Virus record (IMG/VR): IMGVR_UViG_3300030430_003980
Location: 1 to 28,923 of that record
DNA: 28,923 bases
From: a virus
Reading direction: 5' to 3' (one strand)
A program made the translations under genes and the position numbers. The notes beneath the pieces were generated by a model. That model was not told the origin of the DNA. It did no database searches and worked only from the letters and a program-made list of their open reading frames with translations. Positions within the stretch are counted from its first letter, which is position 1, and every line of letters starts with the position of its first letter. Shown here in pieces: positions 21,988-28,923 of this stretch.

Positions 21988-23340
21988 ATGAACAACGATA
22001 GACAAGAAACTTTTATGCGCTTTGGAAAGAACTTCCAAGAAAATCTCTGCCAACTTATGTTGGAGGACAGACCATTCTTTGATCAGATCACAGAGGTTCT
22101 TGACGTTCAATTCTTTGAAAAGAAATATTTACAAATATTCGCACAAACACTTATCAACTATAGAAATAAATACAACACGCATCCTAATGCTGAAGTCATG
22201 ATGACTCTGTTGAGAACAGAACTTAATCACCACGACAAAGCAACAGCACAATCTGTACGCGAGTTTTATGCCCGCATCCACACATCAGATGGTGTAGAAG
22301 AAGCAGAGTTCATCAAAGACAAGGCAATCGACTTTTGTCGAAAGCAAGTGTTAAAGGGAGCCATGATCAAATCCGCATCTCTGCTCAAATCATCTTCTTT
22401 TGAAGAGATTGAGAAAGTTATCAAAGAGGCTTTGGTACTTGGAACAGACAACAACTTTGGACACGACTTTCGCAAAGATCTGCTTAAACGTTTTGAGTTG
22501 GTTTCAAGAGATCCAATGTCGACTGGCTGGTCTCGAATGGATGAGATATGCAAAGGAGGTCTTGGAAAGTCTGAACTGGGGGTCGTCATTGCTCCTACTG
22601 GCGCTGGTAAGTCTATGGTCCTCGTGCACTTGGCTGCTCAAGCGATACTTCAAGGCAAGACTGTTGTCTATTATACCCTCGAACTTAAAGACACTGTTGT
22701 CGGTCAAAGATTTGACTGCTGCATTACGGACGTTCCTCTGCAAGAACACAGAGAAAGACAAAAAGATATTGTCTCAAGAGTAAAAGACTTGGATGGAACT
22801 CTAATTATCAAGGAATATCCAACCAAATCGGCTTCCGTTCAAACTATCAAGAACCATATTGAGAAGTTACGAAAGCGAGGGATAGAACCCGATATGATCT
22901 TGGTTGATTATGCTGACCTGCTTAGACCTGTTCGTACTTCTGGTGAAAAGCGACATGAGTTGGAAGAGACTTATGAAGGTTTACGTGGCTTGGCTCAAAC
23001 TTACGAAATCCCTTGTTGGACAGCATCTCAAACTAACCGTGGAGGCCTCAATGCAGAGGTTATTACAATGGAAGCAATCTCTGAAGCATTCAATAAATGC
23101 TTTGTTGCTGACTTTATTTTCTCTTTGTCTCGAACGGTTCAAGATAAGCAATCCAACAAAGGTCGCCTGTTTATTGCAAAGAATCGTAATGGTCCCGATG
23201 GACTTGTATTTGATGCCTTTGTTGATTGGTCAGATGTTACTATTAAGATTCTAGATCGAGACGAAACGGCGGAGAAGATGCAATCGACAAGCGATGCTCT
23301 TCAAATGTTAAAAGATAAATATGCAAAGCAGGGGAAATAG
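21988..23340 (+). CDS. Replicative DNA helicase (DnaB/T4 gp41 type)
   Basis: A 450-aa protein, ATG behind CAGGAGGACAC. RecA-like helicase core: Walker A APTGAGKS at 202-209, with VVYYTLELKDTVVGQRFDCC following, Walker B DMILVDYADLLRP (D307), then a 'TASQTNRGG' sensor-type segment and a final SRTVQDKQSNKGRLFIAKNR strand and arginine region. The N-terminal part (FFDQITEVLDVQFFEKKYLQ) resembles the DnaB/gp41 helical collar. It unwinds DNA at the fork as a hexamer. No primase domain is fused and no primase gene is seen in this window. It is followed after one base by the ribonucleotide reductase gene. Confidence 0.9.
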   Translation: MNNDRQETFMRFGKNFQENLCQLMLEDRPFFDQITEVLDVQFFEKKYLQIFAQTLINYRNKYNTHPNAEVMMTLLRTELNHHDKATAQSVREFYARIHTSDGVEEAEFIKDKAIDFCRKQVLKGAMIKSASLLKSSSFEEIEKVIKEALVLGTDNNFGHDFRKDLLKRFELVSRDPMSTGWSRMDEICKGGLGKSELGVVIAPTGAGKSMVLVHLAAQAILQGKTVVYYTLELKDTVVGQRFDCCITDVPLQEHRERQKDIVSRVKDLDGTLIIKEYPTKSASVQTIKNHIEKLRKRGIEPDMILVDYADLLRPVRTSGEKRHELEETYEGLRGLAQTYEIPCWTASQTNRGGLNAEVITMEAISEAFNKCFVADFIFSLSRTVQDKQSNKGRLFIAKNRNGPDGLVFDAFVDWSDVTIKILDRDETAEKMQSTSDALQMLKDKYAKQGK

Positions 23341-23341
23341 C

Positions 23342-25264
23342 ATGGACATATCACAGGTCTACACAGACGAAGAAAGAAAAAAATTCAGAAATCATCAGAA
23401 GCCTGTAGTGGATGTAGAAAAGAAAATTCTATCAGACATTACGGTTCATATGAAGTACGCCAGATATCTTGATGATAAGCAACGTAGAGAAAATTGGAAC
23501 GAGTTGGTAACTCGTAATATGAATATGCACATTAAGAAGTTTCCACAACTCGAGAGCGAGATACGTGAGAACTACAAGTTTGTGTTTGATAAGAAGGTCT
23601 TGCCTTCTATGAGAAGTATGCAATTTGGAGGAAAGCCGATTGAGGTCTCCCCAAACCGTATCTTTAATTGTGCGTTCGCACCTGCGGACGACTACCGAGT
23701 GTTTGGTGAGATTATGTTCTTGCTACTCGGAGGAACTGGTGTCGGATATTCAGTCCAGCACCATCACGTTGAAAAACTACCAGAGATCAGAAAGCCGTCA
23801 ACCAAACGCAGCCGTCGATTTCTGATTGGAGATTCAATCGAAGGATGGTCAGATGCGGTGAAAGCACTGGTCAAGTCTTACTTTAAAGGGACATCGAAGC
23901 TACATTTTGACTTCTCCGATATTCGTCCCAAAGGAGCGAGACTAGTTACCTCGGGTGGAAAAGCCCCCGGCCCACAACCACTTAGAGAATGTTTAGTAAA
24001 AGTAGAAGGAATTTTAGATGCGAAAGAAACTGGAGACAAACTTTCACCCATTGAGGTTCATGATATCATCTGCCACATTGCGGATGCAGTTCTGGCGGGC
24101 GGTATTCGTCGCGCTGCTCTCATTTCCCTTTTCTCGGCTAATGACGAAGAAATGCTCGGAGCCAAAGCAGGGTCATGGTGGGAACTCAATCCACAACGAG
24201 GAAGGGCAAACAACTCTGTAGTTGTAATGCGCCATCGCATTGATGAACAGACATTCAAGCGTTTGTGGAAACGTGTTGAAGACTCTCGATCTGGAGAGCC
24301 TGGATTCTATTTCTCAAACGACAAAGACTGGGGCTGCAATCCTTGTTGTGAGATTGGACTTAGACCATTTCAGTTTTGTAACTTGGTGGAGATCAATGTA
24401 TCAGATGTTAAAACTCAATCCGAATTTAATGCTAGATCTAAAGCAGCATCATTCATTGGAACCCTTCAAGCATCGTACACAGACTTTCACTATTTACGAC
24501 CAGTATGGCAACGCACTACAGAGAAAGATGCGTTGATTGGAGTCTCAATGACTGGTATTGCATCAGGCGGCGTTCTTAATTTAAATATGACTGAAGCGTC
24601 GTTGGAAGTTTCAAAAGAGAATCGTCGGGTCGCAATGCAGATTGGAATCAATCAAGCAGCACGCCAGACATGTGTGAAGCCAGCTGGTACAACATCGCTT
24701 ACTCTTGGAACGTCAAGCGGTATTCACGCTTGGCACAATGATTATTACATCCGTCGTTTGCGAGTTGGAAAGAATGAGGCTATCTACTCATATCTCGTCA
24801 AGAACCTACCTGATTTGATCGAGGACTGCCGTTTCCGCCCACACGACACTGCTATCCTATCTGTGCCTCAAAAAGCTCCTGAAGGGGCTATAACGCGCCA
24901 CGAAAGCGCACTTGATTTGCTCGAGAGAGTAAAGAAAGTTTCTAACGAATGGATCAAGTCTGGTCACAAGAAAGGCAACAATACCCACAACGTCTCAGCA
25001 ACGATCACAATAAAAGATGATGAGTGGGAAACCGTTGGAGAATGGATGTGGAAAAACCGTAGAGTATATAATGGGCTAAGTGTTTTGCCTTATGATGGCG
25101 GCACATATGTTCAAGCACCATATGAGGATTGCGACAAGGAAACTTATGAAAAGATGCTCTCTTTGGTCAAAAACGTTGACTTGAACCTAGTTATAGAGAC
25201 AGAAGACGAAACTGACTTAAGCGGAGAAATCGCGTGCGGTGGAGGTTCTTGTGAAATCTTTTAA
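23342..25264 (+). CDS. nrdJ: Class II (adenosylcobalamin-dependent) ribonucleoside-triphosphate reductase
   Basis: Start chosen at ATG 23342 (640 aa) because AGGGGA lies just upstream; an ATG at 23321 lies inside the helicase gene. It resembles the monomeric RTPR form. C110 (IFNCAFAPADD) and C346 (QFCNLVEINV) are the expected redox pair, and NPCCE at 333-337 carries the radical Cys (C335) and Glu (E337). LLLGGTGVGYSVQ and KPAGTTSLTLGTSSGIHAWH are signature glycine and phosphate-binding segments. The C-terminal CGGGSC supplies the re-reducing cysteines. It makes deoxynucleotides for phage replication without oxygen dependence but needs host B12. The gene lies in the helicase operon, near ThyX. 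Confidence 0.93.
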   Translation: MDISQVYTDEERKKFRNHQKPVVDVEKKILSDITVHMKYARYLDDKQRRENWNELVTRNMNMHIKKFPQLESEIRENYKFVFDKKVLPSMRSMQFGGKPIEVSPNRIFNCAFAPADDYRVFGEIMFLLLGGTGVGYSVQHHHVEKLPEIRKPSTKRSRRFLIGDSIEGWSDAVKALVKSYFKGTSKLHFDFSDIRPKGARLVTSGGKAPGPQPLRECLVKVEGILDAKETGDKLSPIEVHDIICHIADAVLAGGIRRAALISLFSANDEEMLGAKAGSWWELNPQRGRANNSVVVMRHRIDEQTFKRLWKRVEDSRSGEPGFYFSNDKDWGCNPCCEIGLRPFQFCNLVEINVSDVKTQSEFNARSKAASFIGTLQASYTDFHYLRPVWQRTTEKDALIGVSMTGIASGGVLNLNMTEASLEVSKENRRVAMQIGINQAARQTCVKPAGTTSLTLGTSSGIHAWHNDYYIRRLRVGKNEAIYSYLVKNLPDLIEDCRFRPHDTAILSVPQKAPEGAITRHESALDLLERVKKVSNEWIKSGHKKGNNTHNVSATITIKDDEWETVGEWMWKNRRVYNGLSVLPYDGGTYVQAPYEDCDKETYEKMLSLVKNVDLNLVIETEDETDLSGEIACGGGSCEIF

Positions 25265-25276
25265 CAGGAGAGATAT

Positions 25277-25471
25277 ATGAGAGATCAATTAGAAAAAATT
25301 ATTCACAACTTGAAAGAAGTTATGGAAGACCTCGATAAAGTTGAAGCAGGCGCCTATGGCTATAAGTCAGCAGCCCCTCGAGCTCGTAAGGCTTTGATGG
25401 AAGCTTCAAAAGGATTAAGAGATGTCCGTACCGTCGTCCAAGAAGTGAAGAATTCTCACGAAGATAAGTAA
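25277..25471 (+). CDS. Histone H1-like (Hc1-type) small protein
   Basis: A 64-aa protein, ATG behind CAGGAGAGATAT, 12 bases after nrdJ. It reads MRDQLEKIIHNLKEVMEDLD, then KSAAPRARKALMEASKGLRD and VRTVVQEVKN. This follows the 'DL.ka..g..kaAa.RvRk....l.k..k..r.e.q..kn' pattern of the short Hc1/histone H1-like domain in chlamydiae, Bacteroidetes and some marine phages. It lacks the very basic tail of chlamydial Hc1 and is close to neutral, so compaction of DNA is uncertain. A protein- or DNA-associated structural role is possible. It ends the helicase/RNR operon, just before a terminator-like hairpin. Confidence 0.55.
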   Translation: MRDQLEKIIHNLKEVMEDLDKVEAGAYGYKSAAPRARKALMEASKGLRDVRTVVQEVKNSHEDK

Positions 25472-25478
25472 TTTTTAC

Positions 25479-25507
25479 TTGACAAACACCACTGAACGTG
25501 TTATACT
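25479..25507 (+). promoter_or_regulatory. Sigma-70-type promoter embedded in a terminator hairpin
   Basis: TTGACA (25479-25484), 17-base spacer, TATACT (25502-25507) with extended TGT (25499-25501). The -10 region lies in the left arm of an inverted repeat (25497-25524). Predicted start near 25514, in or just after the loop. Confidence 0.78.
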
Positions 25508-25531
25508 ATAAAAGGTATAACACGTTTTTTT
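25497..25531 (+). terminator. Terminator-like hairpin overlapping a promoter
   Basis: CGTGTTATAC (25497-25506) pairs perfectly with GTATAACACG (25515-25524) around 8 bases, followed by seven T (25525-25531). It should terminate the helicase/RNR/histone transcript. RNA begun at the embedded promoter lacks the left arm and would pass. Confidence 0.75.
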
Positions 25532-25544
25532 ATTAGGAGGCTAT

Positions 25545-25835
25545 ATGCAATTTAAACCATTTAACAAACACTTACTCATTAAACCACAAGAGCAAGAGCA
25601 AAACAAAGAAAATCCATTGTTCGTAATGCCCGATGAGTATCAACCACCAAAGTCGCCATATGTGATTGCTGATGTTATTGGAATGTCCGATGACTGCACT
25701 ATCGATTTGTCGCTTGGAGATACAATTGTGGTCGAGAGATCAACGGTTCAGGAGATAAAAGCGGATTCTCAAACTATTTATGTGGTTAAGGAAAACTACG
25801 TATATGGGAGAACCGGAAATGAAACTGAAGATTAA
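25545..25835 (+). CDS. GroES-like co-chaperonin (functional counterpart of T4 gp31)
   Basis: A 96-aa protein, ATG behind TTAGGAGG. It begins MQFKPFNKHLLIKPQEQEQN, has a mobile-loop-like polar stretch up to LFVMPDEYQPPKSPYV, then IADVIGMSDDC, LGDTIVVERSTVQEI and an ending YVVKENYVYG. The 'hhLi.P.......vLp.ey....py..a.Vi....d......GD.ivv......i.......y.v.En.v.g' outline is that of phage co-chaperonins. Such proteins replace GroES on host GroEL to fold the major capsid protein. Length matches GroES and gp31. The call rests on pattern only. Confidence 0.65.
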   Translation: MQFKPFNKHLLIKPQEQEQNKENPLFVMPDEYQPPKSPYVIADVIGMSDDCTIDLSLGDTIVVERSTVQEIKADSQTIYVVKENYVYGRTGNETED

Positions 25836-26412
25836 ACTGACTGAAGCTAAGCAGTCAAAGTACATGAAGGTCCTTGCTATGTTGAGAGGTAAGGACCCAA
25901 ATGTAAAGACGATAACTATCATGTCTGGTCAAAATCCTAATGCAAAACAAATGATTGAACCAATTAACAAAAGACTAAAAGAAGAACTCGAACAAGAACT
26001 AAAGCAAATGGGACTTAAGTTTGTTAGAGTCGGCGGAAAGTTCTTCGGCGTGTTTGAGCAGTCTGTAATTGTGATCAATCCTGAAATCAAACAAATAGCA
26101 AGATTAAATAAAAAATTTGGACAATGGGGATTTCTTTGGGGCGAGAAGTTTACGATTGAACCTGGAAACGACACCATGTTGTTCACAATGTATCAGATAG
26201 ACAAGACAGGAGACTCTCTGTTCTTCAGAGCCAGTGGTTCTCACAAAGTCTCTGACGTATATGATCACAGCCAACTTGCACAACAGGGCGATGATTTCAC
26301 GTTCATTCCAAAGTCTGAGCAAGACGATGATCCAGAGACAAGAATAGGAAAGAAATTTAATATTCCGGTGTTCGAAGAATACAAACGCAGAGGAATCGAT
26401 GAAAGAAGTTGA
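25819..26412 (+). CDS. DUF3293-like protein with an LTEAK N-terminal peptide
   Basis: Start chosen at ATG 25819 (197 aa) because GGGAG lies 8 bases upstream; an earlier start at 25780 would run deep into the co-chaperonin gene. It begins MKLKIKLTEAKQSKYMKV, sharing the LTEAK peptide with the genes at 19203 and 20006. The core reads TIMSGQNPNAKQMIEPIN, then LKQMGLKFVRVGGKFFGVFE and IARLNKKFGQWGFLWGEKF. This matches the '.s..NP.......n..r...L...l...g......G.....E.S..v.......a..La..fgQ....g' layout of DUF3293. Function of that family is unknown to me. It overlaps ThyX by 14 bases. Confidence 0.5.
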   Translation: MKLKIKLTEAKQSKYMKVLAMLRGKDPNVKTITIMSGQNPNAKQMIEPINKRLKEELEQELKQMGLKFVRVGGKFFGVFEQSVIVINPEIKQIARLNKKFGQWGFLWGEKFTIEPGNDTMLFTMYQIDKTGDSLFFRASGSHKVSDVYDHSQLAQQGDDFTFIPKSEQDDDPETRIGKKFNIPVFEEYKRRGIDERS

Positions 26413-27103
26413 ATTATATGGAGACGGCATAGGCAAAGTATCATACATACAACATGTTGGAGATGATAAGATGATTGCCAATGCTGCTCGAGTATCTTTT
26501 GGTCGAGACAACACAAAACCCTTGACTAAGAGAGACCAAAAACTGATCAAGTATTTAATTGAGCACAAACATACTTCTCCATTTGAGCATAACTCTATTA
26601 CTTTTATGTTTGAAGTTCCAATGTTCGTAAGGTCCCAACATATGAGACACCGAACATGGGCATACAATGAGATATCTAGACGATATACGGAAGTACATCT
26701 TAGGTTCTATGAACCAGACACTTTTCGAACGCAACACGAGAGTAATAGACAGGCGTCAAATATTGAGAATCAACAAGATCCAACAATTGCTCCAATATTT
26801 TTAGACACTTACTCAAAGTCATCAGAAGCCATCGCCAAATGGCACGACTATTCTCTAGACTTGTTTGATAAGCTGATCGAAGCAGGTGTGTGTCGAGAGC
26901 AAGCCAGAGGTGTTCTACCGCAAAACCTGTATGCGAAGTACTATGGTACTGTTAACCTATCAAATCTTCTTAAGTTTATTGATCTACGCCTACACGAAGG
27001 AGCTCAATGGGAGATCCAAAAGGTTGCTGAAGCCTGTCTAAATATAGCAGAAGAAATTTGGCCATATTCAATAGGAGCGTATCGTGAATTACGGAGATCC
27101 TAA
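26399..27103 (+). CDS. thyX: Flavin-dependent thymidylate synthase
   Basis: A 234-aa protein, ATG behind GAGGA inside the previous gene's end. The ThyX signature is complete: R83-H84-R85-x7-S93 in RHRTWAYNEISRRY. Other family segments are SPFEHNSITFMFEVPMFV before it and CREQARGVLPQNLYAKYYGT, then RLHEGAQWEIQKVAEA near the end, with the conserved 'aR..LP..l.t....t.N...l..fi..R....aq.Ei' pattern. It converts dUMP to dTMP using FAD, NADPH and methylene-tetrahydrofolate. Together with the class II reductase it provides a self-contained dNTP supply. Length is typical (about 220-250). Confidence 0.95.
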   Translation: MKEVELYGDGIGKVSYIQHVGDDKMIANAARVSFGRDNTKPLTKRDQKLIKYLIEHKHTSPFEHNSITFMFEVPMFVRSQHMRHRTWAYNEISRRYTEVHLRFYEPDTFRTQHESNRQASNIENQQDPTIAPIFLDTYSKSSEAIAKWHDYSLDLFDKLIEAGVCREQARGVLPQNLYAKYYGTVNLSNLLKFIDLRLHEGAQWEIQKVAEACLNIAEEIWPYSIGAYRELRRS

Positions 27104-27338
27104 ATTTGAACGAGGCGATCTGGTTATTTTCAGTCAAGACACCGTTGGAGAAATGGTTCCTAACTTGGGGATTATAGTTTCCGAGCCGACACTCACATTC
27201 AGTCACAAATGGCCCAACGAAGATGAAAAAGAGAATTTTTGGACATATGATGTTAAGGTAAACAACAACCTATTTAAAATGATTCCGGAAGCATTCCTAA
27301 GGAGATTAAAAGATGAAGATGAAACTGAGGATACTTAA
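27084..27338 (+). CDS. Small SH3/KOW-like protein, dispersed paralogue 4
   Basis: An 84-aa ORF starting at GTG 27084 behind TAGGAG, inside the end of thyX. It reads MNYGDPKFERGDLVIFSQDT, then NLGIIVSEPTLTF, then WTYDVKVNNNLFKMIPEAF and an acidic end RRLKDEDETEDT. The 'rGDLVif......G..GIIVs.......Y.V......kmiPE.FlR.L' layout matches the tandem genes at 13887-14470, most closely paralogue 2. Function unknown; a small beta barrel is inferred. Confidence 0.6.
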   Translation: MNYGDPKFERGDLVIFSQDTVGEMVPNLGIIVSEPTLTFSHKWPNEDEKENFWTYDVKVNNNLFKMIPEAFLRRLKDEDETEDT

Positions 27339-27960
27339 AGAAAGTAGATACACAGGCTTATATGATGTTACTGGTATTCAACCTGGATCAATAGATCTTT
27401 TTATCAGACATTTTGTTGATATAGATAATGACGTTCAAAATAAACGTAGAGAATTCTTCACTAGTACATTTGGAGATAGAATCGATGCCTTAACAGATCA
27501 AGACATCCCTAGAACATCAGCTAGGGGATATGGATCTGCTTTGGATAAGGTAAAAGTGGCTTTACGCTCTGGAACCTCGCATTGGTACAATCAAGTTTTC
27601 GGACCAGACTTGGCTAATTTTGTTATTGAAGCAAAAGTACTTATGTACCTAACAGAATTAGCTGAAGGTCTAGAGAGAATAGGATATAGCACAATAACTG
27701 GTGAACAGTTTAATATGTTATCAACAGAAGATAAAAACTTGGTGTTCGAAAAGCACTTCCTCGAAGATTATCTCGACAGTTTCATCAAAGACCACGTTAA
27801 AATGGATTCGATGAATACAACAGGTTTCTTGGATAACCCAGGTGTAGGTGCAGGACTATACGGTCAAATGAAAGACTGGTATATGTCCACAGCAGGAGCT
27901 GAGGTTCTTGGTCAAAAGATCAAAGAAATGCTTCCAATGCTTCCACAGAGGGCATCTTGA
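27313..27960 (+). CDS. Unknown protein, 215 aa
   Basis: ATG at 27313 behind GGAG, overlapping the previous gene by 26 bases; ATG at 27319 is an alternative. It begins MKMKLRILKESRYTGLYDVT, which recalls the short leader peptides at 20006 and 25819 (K-L-x-L/I-x-E). It is mostly helical, with RSGTSHWYNQVFGPDLANFV and TGEQFNMLSTEDKNLVFEKH. No family recognised. Its stop overlaps the next start (TTGA). Confidence 0.5.
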   Translation: MKMKLRILKESRYTGLYDVTGIQPGSIDLFIRHFVDIDNDVQNKRREFFTSTFGDRIDALTDQDIPRTSARGYGSALDKVKVALRSGTSHWYNQVFGPDLANFVIEAKVLMYLTELAEGLERIGYSTITGEQFNMLSTEDKNLVFEKHFLEDYLDSFIKDHVKMDSMNTTGFLDNPGVGAGLYGQMKDWYMSTAGAEVLGQKIKEMLPMLPQRAS

Positions 27961-28733
27961 GACAAGAACTTGAGAAAGTGATTGTTGGAGGATCTTTGGA
28001 GTCTATGTTGTACGCATGGCGTACACAGACCAAAATTCTAGTGAAGGAAAAAAAGTATGTTTTCCGATTTGGTGAAAAATTTTTTCCGACCACTTTTCCA
28101 GATTTTGATTGCGATAATCCAAAGAGATTATCATCAAATCTGTCTTTTGCCTTGTCTCTTGGTGGACTGATGCCTTACGGCGGCAATATAGAAAACATTA
28201 GGATAGACAAGAACCGGATTAAAGTCATAACGAAGGGGAATCGACGAGTTGAACTCGAAGCAATGGAGATCATTCGTTTCGATAAGAATCTAAAAGACTA
28301 CTGGGTCTATGACTTTTTTAATTCTAGACAAATGCGTGCTCACAACATAGATGAGATTTTTGATGATACCAATGAATTCATCAAAAAAATTAATTTCTAT
28401 ATGTCCCCAAGAGCAACGAACGGCACAACAAAAGACTTTGTAGGAAGCTCAAATTTAAGCCACAAGCAACTTTTAAGCCCTGACTATGGCCCTGGTATCT
28501 CAAAGATCAAAGTCATGCGTATGCTCAAACAGGCTGGCTTAACGGGGCCACTATCACAAGTTTACAATGGTAAAGAATACTACAAGAGACCAAAGATAGA
28601 GTTTTATAAAAGAGTTGTAGCTCAGGCATATAAGCCGCTCTACGATTTTAACACAATATACAACATGGAACAACATGAGGAGAAAGCATGGAAGACGTTC
28701 GAGACCTTGAAGAAGAAGGGAGAAATCTTGTAG
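27957..28733 (+). CDS. Unknown protein, 258 aa, with a degenerate Rossmann-like start
   Basis: TTG start at 27957 overlapping the upstream TGA (TTGA), with AGAGGG upstream. The first residues after the start are RQELEKVIVGGSLESMLYAW, followed by RTQTKILVKE. A strand-Gly-helix-strand start of this form (VIVGGSLES...AW.....iL) resembles the dinucleotide-binding start of FAD/NAD proteins, but the second and third Gly are missing. The centre has FPTTFPDFDCDNPKRLSSNL and LGGLMPYGGNIENIRIDKNR. I have no firm family. If homologous to FAD-dependent mutases it is divergent. It overlaps the next gene by 46 bases. Confidence 0.5.
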   Translation: MRQELEKVIVGGSLESMLYAWRTQTKILVKEKKYVFRFGEKFFPTTFPDFDCDNPKRLSSNLSFALSLGGLMPYGGNIENIRIDKNRIKVITKGNRRVELEAMEIIRFDKNLKDYWVYDFFNSRQMRAHNIDEIFDDTNEFIKKINFYMSPRATNGTTKDFVGSSNLSHKQLLSPDYGPGISKIKVMRMLKQAGLTGPLSQVYNGKEYYKRPKIEFYKRVVAQAYKPLYDFNTIYNMEQHEEKAWKTFETLKKKGEIL

Positions 28734-28923
28734 GTATTATCCCGATCGCAGGACACGAATCTTTTGATTTTGGACAGCCATGGCCCGATTGTATGATGCC
28801 GATCGCACCAAACTTCAATCTTATTGAGGCTGCAGTAGCAGAGTGTGCATGGGCAGGTTGTAAATCTATTTGGATCACAGTGAATCATGACTTTTGCAAA
28901 TATATACGCAAGAGGCTTGGCGA
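28688..28923 (+). CDS. Nucleotidyltransferase-like protein, 3' partial
   Basis: ATG at 28688 inside the end of the previous gene, with GAGGAG just upstream; the frame is open to the right edge, giving 78 residues. It reads MEDVRDLEEEGRNLVGIIPI, then AGHESFDFGQPWPDCMMPIA and LIEAAVAECAWAGCKSIWIT followed by VNHD. This follows the sugar nucleotidyltransferase layout: a first strand with 'iIP.AG', a 'P..mmPi....liE.Av.e...AGc..I.iv.n.D' core. The usual GxGTR signature loop is replaced (GHESFDFG), so substrate and activity are uncertain. Confidence 0.5.
   Translation, partial: MEDVRDLEEEGRNLVGIIPIAGHESFDFGQPWPDCMMPIAPNFNLIEAAVAECAWAGCKSIWITVNHDFCKYIRKRLG

Noticed and set aside
26104-26667. 187-aa reverse-strand ORF opposite the DUF3293-like and thyX genes.
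   Set aside because: It lies antisense to the well-supported ThyX signature and the end of its neighbour; composition (Cys/Leu/Ser-rich) is typical of a shadow frame.
1-28923. tRNA genes, CRISPR arrays, insertion sequences, homing endonucleases and integrase.
   Set aside because: I saw no TTCGAAT-type tRNA arm in a cloverleaf context, no regularly spaced repeats, and no recognisable transposase, LAGLIDADG/GIY-YIG or integrase motifs. A tRNAscan run would be decisive for tRNAs.

Overview
The window is a contiguous piece of a tailed double-stranded DNA phage genome of the myovirus type (contractile tail). The evidence is a tail sheath, two tail tube proteins, a zinc-ribbon T4 gp26-like baseplate protein, a tape measure and baseplate genes in the canonical order. 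These are followed by a T4-like replication and nucleotide set: PolA-type polymerase, gp32-like SSB, UvsX, flap exonuclease, DnaB/gp41-type helicase, class II ribonucleotide reductase and ThyX. All genes I can support lie on the + strand, are tightly packed (many ATGA/TAATG/GTGA overlaps) and have strong GGAG-type ribosome binding sites. The DNA is AT-rich by eye. The gene set resembles marine T4-superfamily phages distant from T4. The host cannot be read from the sequence, but the promoters are of a bacterial sigma-70 type. No integrase, tRNA, CRISPR array or insertion sequence was seen.

Layout. (1) 1-12628, virion module: sheath (cut by the left edge), tube A, tube B, gp26-like protein with a small overlapping frame that looks like a programmed frameshift extension, a terminator, tape measure (744 aa), a baseplate/tube protein, a LysM/gp53-like protein, a 1453-aa baseplate hub-like protein and a 383-aa structural-type protein. 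No sigma-70-like promoter was seen here. (2) 12630-15686: a promoter, then a short family A DNA polymerase, three tandem small SH3/KOW-like paralogues, a divergent tubulin/FtsZ-fold protein and two small genes. (3) 15696-19163: short transcription units with strong promoters and terminators, encoding a 25-aa membrane peptide, a WYL_2/DUF2693-like protein, an acidic unknown, the gp32-like SSB with a structured leader, two small membrane proteins and UvsX. (4) 19203-25471: a duplicated module with the repeated peptide LTEAKLKQMILDEM, an unknown gene behind a promoter/hairpin, flap exonuclease, helicase, class II RNR and a histone H1-like protein. (5) 25479-28923: a promoter nested in a terminator-like hairpin, then GroES-like co-chaperonin, a DUF3293-like protein, ThyX, another SH3-like paralogue, two unknowns and the start of a nucleotidyltransferase-like gene cut by the right edge.

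Most notable: seven near-identical promoters (cTTGACA, 17-bp spacer, TATAAT-like, six of seven with an extended TGn), each starting at or just after the stop codon of the preceding gene. Two are interleaved with hairpins, so read-through RNA and promoter-initiated RNA should fold differently. Other highlights are the FtsZ/tubulin-like protein, the candidate +1 frameshift in the tail-chaperone position, and the dispersed family of small SH3-like proteins. All calls are from reading the sequence; no database search was run.
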